Positions 13,789-18,588 of a DNA stretch of 18,588 bases are shown here, one piece after another. Position 1 is the stretch's first letter. Each line of letters begins with the position of its first letter. Origin of the DNA: DATHSN01 sp035464115 (lineage in GTDB: Bacteria; Actinomycetota; Acidimicrobiia; Acidimicrobiales; SKKL01); NCBI GenBank assembly GCA_035464115.1, contig DATHSN010000020.1, positions 1 to 18,588 on the forward strand, read 5' to 3'. Under the pieces are notes generated by a model. That model was not told the DNA's origin. It did not search any database and saw nothing but the letters and a program-made list of their open reading frames with translations. The position numbers and the translations under genes were made by a program.

Positions 13789-15523
13789 CCGACTCCGGTT
13801 CCGCCGCCGAGCCACCGCCGAGGTCCCGGTCGGTGAGGTGCGCCGAGCGATCACCCGGTTCGGGCCGGCCCTCGCCGGTCAGCGGCTCCGGATCACCGGC
13901 GCGGTGGCGCTCGCGCTCGCCAGCACCGCGCTCGAGCTGCTCAAGCCGTGGCCCATCAGCTGGGTCATCGACCACCTCGTCGCAGCCCCGGACCCCGCGA
14001 CGATCTCACTCCCACCCCTCCTCGGGTTCGCGGCGATCGCGCTGCTCGTGCCGGTCGCTCTCGGGTTCGCCACCGAGCGCCTCGAGATCCTGGTCGCGAC
14101 GATCAGCCGGAAGGCCACCGTTCGCATCCGGAGCCAGCTCTTCGGGCACATGAACCGGCTCGAGCTCGCCGAGCACCAGCGCCACTACACCGGCGACCTG
14201 CTCGTGCGACTGATGGGCGACGTCAACATGATCCGGGACCTGCTCGTCCCGAGCTGGCTGAACCTGTTGTCGCGCGGGTCGCTGCTGATCGGGGCCGCCG
14301 CGGTCTTCGCGATCATCGACTGGCGCCTGTTCCTCGTCGCGCTCGTCCCGCTGCCGTTGCTGTGGATCAGGCTCGAGCGGACCTCGACGGCGGTGAAGTC
14401 CGCAGCCGGCAAGCAGCGCCGCAAGGAGGGGGCGATCGCCTCCCGGGCGGCGGAATCGCTCCGGCAGGTGGGGCTCATCAAGGCCTTCGCCGCCGAAGAG
14501 CGCACGACGGACCTGTTCGTCCGCGAGGCGCGCAGCGCCGAGCGGGCGACCATGGCGGCGGCGCGCCACGCCGCCCGCATGACTCGCACGACCGAGGTGC
14601 TCACCGGGCTGGGCGTCGCGCTCGTCCTGGTCGTCGGGGCGGTGCGTGTGAGAGACGGCATGCTCACGCCCGGCGAGCTCGTCCTGGTCATCTCCTACAC
14701 GCGGATGTTGTACAAGCCGGTTCGCAAGCTGACCGCCGAGGGAGCCCGCCTCGCCAAGGCGGTGGCGTGCGCGAACCGGGTCATCGACCTGCTCGACCGG
14801 CCGGTCGAGCAGGCCGATGACGGTCGGCGCGTCCCCCCGTTGCGGGGCCGCATCGAGATCCGTGGGCTCGGACACGTGTACAGCGACGGGCGACGGTCGC
14901 TCGCGGGCCTCGACGCTCAGGTGCCCGCCGGATCGCTGGTCGCCGTCACCGGTGAGAACGGCACGGGCAAGTCGACGCTGCTGTCGCTGCTGCTGCGGCT
15001 CCACGCCCCGTCCGACGGCGCGATCCTCGTCGACGGCATCGACATCGCCGACCTGCGCCTCAGCGCGTACCGCGAGCAGATCGCCTACGTCCCCCAGGAG
15101 CTGTCGCTGTTCAGCGGCACGATCCGGGACAACATCGTGTTCGCCCGCCCCGGTGCGACCGACGACGATGTCCGTGCCGCCGCCGAGATGGCGCTGTTCA
15201 CGCCGGTGCTGGACCATCTCCCGCTCGGACTGGACACCGAGCTCGACGAAGCCGGCGCGTCGTTGTCCGGGGGCCAGGCCCGTCGGTTGATGCTCACACG
15301 CGCCGCGCTGCGCGACGCCTCGATCCTCCTGCTCGACGAGCCGCTCGCCGGGCTGGACCCCGACGCTCGGACCCTCGTGGCGCGAGCCATCTCCAACATC
15401 GCGAACGGGCGCACCACCTTCGTCGTCCACCACGGCGATCTCGCCGACCTCGCGCCGGACATGGAGCTCCGTCTCGAACAGGTCCGGGCCGACCGACCGC
15501 CGTTGCGGGCGGTGGGGACGTGA
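13781..15523 (+). CDS. ABC exporter half-transporter (MsbA/PglK-like)
   Basis: A 580-aa fused permease-ATPase expected to act as a homodimer in the inner membrane. Residues about 30-330 form the six-helix exporter domain, starting LRITGAVALALASTALELLK. The ATPase domain (about 350-570) is complete: Walker A GENGTGKST at 391-399, signature LSGGQ at 495-499, Walker B ending Asp519-Glu520, and switch His550. The GTG start lies 8 nt inside the previous gene. Because it sits between glycosyltransferases and kinases, its cargo is likely the glycan or glycolipid they make, flipped or exported outward. A drug-exporter role cannot be excluded from sequence alone. Confidence 0.92.
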   Translation: MASRLRFRRRATAEVPVGEVRRAITRFGPALAGQRLRITGAVALALASTALELLKPWPISWVIDHLVAAPDPATISLPPLLGFAAIALLVPVALGFATERLEILVATISRKATVRIRSQLFGHMNRLELAEHQRHYTGDLLVRLMGDVNMIRDLLVPSWLNLLSRGSLLIGAAAVFAIIDWRLFLVALVPLPLLWIRLERTSTAVKSAAGKQRRKEGAIASRAAESLRQVGLIKAFAAEERTTDLFVREARSAERATMAAARHAARMTRTTEVLTGLGVALVLVVGAVRVRDGMLTPGELVLVISYTRMLYKPVRKLTAEGARLAKAVACANRVIDLLDRPVEQADDGRRVPPLRGRIEIRGLGHVYSDGRRSLAGLDAQVPAGSLVAVTGENGTGKSTLLSLLLRLHAPSDGAILVDGIDIADLRLSAYREQIAYVPQELSLFSGTIRDNIVFARPGATDDDVRAAAEMALFTPVLDHLPLGLDTELDEAGASLSGGQARRLMLTRAALRDASILLLDEPLAGLDPDARTLVARAISNIANGRTTFVVHHGDLADLAPDMELRLEQVRADRPPLRAVGT

Positions 15524-16857
15524 CCGTGGACGTCCGGCCGTTGCCGGCACCCGGTGCGCCATGGTTCCCGACGTGGGCCATCGACAGCGACGACGTCACG
15601 AGACGGCTCCGCGCGGCGGGTCTCGACGTGGAACGCGCCCGACCCGTGTACCTCCGCGACAAGCCCGGCGAGACCCTCGTGGTGGGCTACGACCTGACGA
15701 GCGGCGACCACCACGAGCGCGGCTACCTCCGCTGGTGCGCCGATCCGACCCGGGCCGCAGCCGACCGCCGCAAGGGGTTCGCGATGGCGCCTGCGCCCTG
15801 CCGACTCGGCCCCGGCGTCGTCGGGGTGGGCGACCAGGCCACCCTGCGGGTCCTCCCGAACGACGCCCGGCTACGTCGGGCCCGCTGGTACCTGACGCCT
15901 CGCAAGCTCAAGCGGACGCTGGCCGACCTCGACCACGGCGGCCGCCGCCTGTCCGGTTCGGCGACGTCGGTGCAGGTGCTCACCTACAAGCCCGAGCGAC
16001 GCATCGTCGCCCGGCTCGATCTCGGGTACCGCGACGGGCACGGCACGTCGGTGCTGCTGCGTCACTCGGCCCGGGCGACCGCCGCGACCCTGGCGACGAC
16101 GGTGGAGCACCTGCGCGCGCACCGGGTCGCGACTGCCCGACCGATCGCCCAGCTCGAACGCGGTGCGGTCGGCCTCGACCAGTTCCTCCACGGGATCGAC
16201 CTGCGGGCTGCGGCCTCGGGCCCGGTGCGGCCAGAGCTCGTCGACGTGGTCGCCGAGCAGATCGCGACCCTCCACCGGGTGCCGGCTCCGTCCGGCATCG
16301 GGGTCCGTTCCCGTGACGCCGAGCTCAGCGCGGCGGTGCGGTCGCTGGCGTGGCTCCGCGCCCACGGTGTCGCCGACCCGACCCTCGTCGCGAGGATGCG
16401 GCGGGCGCTCATCGACACGTCACGCGACGCGGGCGCCACGCCCCCCGTGGTCGTGCACGGCGATCTCCACGACCGCAACGTGCTCGTCGACCCCGACGCC
16501 GCAGGCGGTCCGCGGGCCTACCTGATCGATCTCGAGCGCGCGTCCGTCGGCGAGGCTGCCCTCGACCTGGGACGACTGCTCGCGATCGGGATGGCCGCTC
16601 GCCTCGCGGGAGCCGTCGGTCCGACGCACACCCGTGCCCTCACCGAGATCGTCCGCGAGGTCCAGGCCCGGAGCGGCGGGGTCGGGACGGCGCCGGACGT
16701 GCTCGCCCTCCACGTCGCGATCGGGCTGGTCGACGCTGCCCTCACCGCCGCCCGCCATCTCGACACGCTCACCGACCCGAGGGTCGTGGATCGGCTGCTC
16801 GGGGCTGCGCTCGACGTCATCCGCGACCCGGGGGCGACCTCAGTGGGTCCCGTGTGA
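15520..16857 (+). CDS. APH-fold phosphotransferase, long form
   Basis: A 445-aa kinase-like protein of the aminoglycoside phosphotransferase fold. The catalytic loop is HGDLHDRN at 313-320 (Asp315 as base, Asn320 as metal ligand), and the metal-binding Asp337 lies in LIDLERASVG. The region before the loop is longer than in simple APH enzymes, with a repeated-looking strand pattern (YLRDKPGETLVVGYDL and VLTYKPERRIVARLDL) that may form an enlarged nucleotide lobe. The GTG start overlaps the ABC exporter stop (GTGA). In this setting a sugar or lipid head-group is a likelier substrate than an antibiotic. There are no membrane helices. The fold is clear and the substrate unknown. Confidence 0.85.
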   Translation: MTVDVRPLPAPGAPWFPTWAIDSDDVTRRLRAAGLDVERARPVYLRDKPGETLVVGYDLTSGDHHERGYLRWCADPTRAAADRRKGFAMAPAPCRLGPGVVGVGDQATLRVLPNDARLRRARWYLTPRKLKRTLADLDHGGRRLSGSATSVQVLTYKPERRIVARLDLGYRDGHGTSVLLRHSARATAATLATTVEHLRAHRVATARPIAQLERGAVGLDQFLHGIDLRAAASGPVRPELVDVVAEQIATLHRVPAPSGIGVRSRDAELSAAVRSLAWLRAHGVADPTLVARMRRALIDTSRDAGATPPVVVHGDLHDRNVLVDPDAAGGPRAYLIDLERASVGEAALDLGRLLAIGMAARLAGAVGPTHTRALTEIVREVQARSGGVGTAPDVLALHVAIGLVDAALTAARHLDTLTDPRVVDRLLGAALDVIRDPGATSVGPV

Positions 16858-17882
16858 TGCTGCCGACGGCGGCGTCGACCTCGCCCGGTCCGTCGTCTCC
16901 GGCGCCGAGGTGGATGCTCGACTGGCCGACGGCTCACCCGCGCCCGAGCGGTGACTGGACGGCTGTCGGGAGCCGGGGGTGGGCGCGACTCGAACCCGAG
17001 AGCGGCCACGTCGTTCGGGCCGATCCCGCCCAGGACCGCGAGCTGCCCGCGCTTCCGGGCGCCCTGCGACGGGGCGACCTCGTCGGCTACCGCGTCGGTC
17101 GCCGCGCGGTCGTGGCGTCGAGCGGCGGGTTCGTCAAGGTGCTCCGTCCGAACCGCGCGGGGCGCCTCGTCGCGATCCACCGCGCCCTCGCCGCCGCCAG
17201 CAGCGGAGCACCTGCGTTCCCCCGGGTCGAGGCCGCCAGCGAGGACGGCGCCGTCGATCTCACCGTCGTGCCCGGCCGATCGCTGCACGACCTCCTGCGA
17301 AGCGGACCCGACGTCGGGGTGCTGGCGGACGCAGCCGCAGCCCTCGCCGCCTTGCACGCCATCCGTCCTCCTGCGCTGCTCCGGCCCGGCGCCCCCGACA
17401 CCGCGGCGCGGTGGGTCGGCATCGTCGCACGGGCCGAGCCCGGAGCAGCCCAGGCGATCGCGCCGATGGCCGCGGCCATCGATGCCGCGGTCACGGCTGC
17501 CACCACCCGGCCACCCGGCGGTGGCGCCGTCATCGTCCACGGCGACTGCCACGACAAGAACCTCTTCCTCACCAGGGCCGGGCCGGGGTTCATCGATCTC
17601 GACGGCGTGCGCCTCGGACTGCGGGAGGACGATCTGGCCACCCTCGCGGTCCACGTGGCGCTGCGAGCGCTGCAGGCGGGTGCGCCGATGGAGGTCGCCG
17701 TCACGCGACGCGCCGCCGTGATCGACGCCTACCGGCGGTCGGCGCCCCTGGACGACGCTGTGCTCGTGGCGCTCGAGAGGGCGGTGTGGTTCCGACTCGC
17801 CTGCCTCTACCGGTTCCGGTCCCGCGGGCGACCGCTGGTGTCGACGCTGCTGGAGCGGGCACGAGGGACCACCGATGCGTGA
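16857..17882 (+). CDS. APH-fold phosphotransferase, short form
   Basis: A 341-aa protein of the same fold as the preceding kinase but with little sequence similarity to it. It has the catalytic loop HGDCHDKN at 228-235 (Asp230, Asn235) and metal ligand Asp247 in FIDLDGVRLG. A short nucleotide-lobe part contains GGFVKVLRPNRAGRLVAIH, and its Lys could bind ATP. The ATG at 16857 shares one base with the previous stop (TGATG); the adjacent in-frame GTG at 16854 is equally possible and adds one residue. It ends the six-gene unit. Its stop directly abuts the stop of the opposing gene. A sugar or lipid-linked acceptor is the likely substrate, by context only. Confidence 0.83.
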   Translation: MLPTAASTSPGPSSPAPRWMLDWPTAHPRPSGDWTAVGSRGWARLEPESGHVVRADPAQDRELPALPGALRRGDLVGYRVGRRAVVASSGGFVKVLRPNRAGRLVAIHRALAAASSGAPAFPRVEAASEDGAVDLTVVPGRSLHDLLRSGPDVGVLADAAAALAALHAIRPPALLRPGAPDTAARWVGIVARAEPGAAQAIAPMAAAIDAAVTAATTRPPGGGAVIVHGDCHDKNLFLTRAGPGFIDLDGVRLGLREDDLATLAVHVALRALQAGAPMEVAVTRRAAVIDAYRRSAPLDDAVLVALERAVWFRLACLYRFRSRGRPLVSTLLERARGTTDA

Positions 17883-18588
17883 TCAGGTGCCGAGCGTCCG
17901 GCCCACGGGAAGGTTCATGGGGCTCACGACCGCCCCCAGCGACGTCTCGGGGTTCTGGCTCACGGCGAGCACCGATCGGCCCGTGCCGTAGACGCGGATC
18001 GCGGCGGCGCCGATGGACGTGTCGTGGATGGGGACCACCAGGAGGTCCCCCGGCCGGGTGAACGCGGCCACCCACGCCTCGAGATCCTCGTCGCCGTCGC
18101 GGTGCTCGGCGGTCGGCTTGATCGCGAGGCCCGCGTCCTGCAGGTCCGACGGCGCGCCCGGGCCGACGATCAGCGCCTGTTCCCGGACGCGGCACAACGT
18201 CGACGCCACCTCGAGCGCCAGGGCCATGGTGGGCCGGTTGCCCGGCACGAGCTCACGACCGACCGCGTAGAGCACCACGCGCCCACGTCCACCGCCCGGG
18301 TGCAGCGCGGCGATGGCGACGGGGACCGAGGTGGCCGCGATGATCTCGCCGTAGGTGGCGCCCACCATCCTCGCCCGGATGTCGCCCGGACCGGGCCAGC
18401 CGAGCAGCAACAGCGAGGCGTCGATCTCGATGGCCGCCTGGTGCAGCCCGGTTGACACCGAGCGGTCGATCCGCAGCAACGTCTCCGCGTCGCCACCGAG
18501 CTCGCTCAGCACGCGACTGACCTCGGTCTGCTTCGCCCGGCCCTCGCGGATCTCGGCACCGCCCGAGGACGTGATCGGGACCAGCGGC
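17883..18588 (-). CDS. C-terminal part of a probable cation:proton antiporter with a USP-like tail
   Basis: The minus-strand frame is open from the window edge to the stop at 17883-17885, about 235 residues, with its start outside. The visible part begins PLVPITSSGGAEIREG and continues LLRIDRSVSTGLHQAAIEID, then ASLLLLGWPG and ATSVPVAIAAL. This resembles the first universal-stress-protein-like unit found after the membrane domain of CPA-type Na+/H+ antiporters, and a second such unit follows (VVLYAVGRELVPGN to the end). No membrane helix lies in the visible part. An internal GTG at 18512 is not the start, because coding continues upstream. A stand-alone USP-type protein remains possible until the rest is seen. 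Confidence 0.65.
   Translation of the reverse strand, partial: PLVPITSSGGAEIREGRAKQTEVSRVLSELGGDAETLLRIDRSVSTGLHQAAIEIDASLLLLGWPGPGDIRARMVGATYGEIIAATSVPVAIAALHPGGGRGRVVLYAVGRELVPGNRPTMALALEVASTLCRVREQALIVGPGAPSDLQDAGLAIKPTAEHRDGDEDLEAWVAAFTRPGDLLVVPIHDTSIGAAAIRVYGTGRSVLAVSQNPETSLGAVVSPMNLPVGRTLGT

Noticed and set aside
15520..17882. Aminoglycoside resistance genes
   Set aside because: The APH fold is shared by many sugar, choline and lipid kinases. The overlap with glycosyltransferase and exporter genes argues for a biosynthetic role, and no resistance-specific motif is seen.

Overview
The window is high-GC, densely packed bacterial DNA with very strong third-position GC, frequent GTG starts, and many 1-8 nt gene overlaps (GTGA, ATGA). 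This fits an actinomycete. The gene types would suit an environmental lineage such as Acidimicrobiia, but that placement is inference and no rRNA or marker gene is present. I see no tRNA, rRNA, CRISPR array, insertion sequence or phage gene.

Left part (1-3080): the first codons of an unknown minus-strand gene face a 1-Cys peroxiredoxin. A CsoR/CstR/FrmR-type operator palindrome lies just upstream of the peroxiredoxin. A SRPBCC protein and a TetR regulator are then transcribed divergently from 53 bp that hold a perfect 12-bp palindrome. The TetR gene runs 79 bp tail-to-tail into a DUF2784 membrane protein gene. Next comes a frameshifted minus-strand remnant that looks like the two ends of a LuxR-type large ATP-binding (LAL/MalT-like) regulator.

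Middle part (3081-10048): a tight operon encodes an SdsA1-like alkylsulfatase with all seven expected zinc ligands, a SulP/SLC26 sulfate-type transporter starting 3 nt later, and an unrecognised six-helix membrane protein overlapping it. Together they suggest cleavage of alkyl sulfates and movement of the released sulfate. Convergent to this operon is a type II P-type ATPase in which the SERCA site I calcium ligands are replaced and the site II ligands are kept.

Right part (10324-17882): six genes with overlapping ends form one apparent transcription unit: a COG4671/GT28-like glycosyltransferase, two GT4 glycosyltransferases, an MsbA/PglK-like ABC exporter, and two different APH-fold phosphotransferases. 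This looks like a small glycan or glycolipid assembly-and-export pathway that I cannot match to a named system. It is the best candidate here for something undescribed. Its upstream region has a hairpin, 11-bp-periodic direct repeats resembling an actinobacterial PHO box, and a short ORF whose stop overlaps the first gene's start. The window ends inside a minus-strand gene whose visible part resembles the universal-stress-protein-like tail of a cation:proton antiporter. Its stop codon directly abuts the stop of the last glycan gene.
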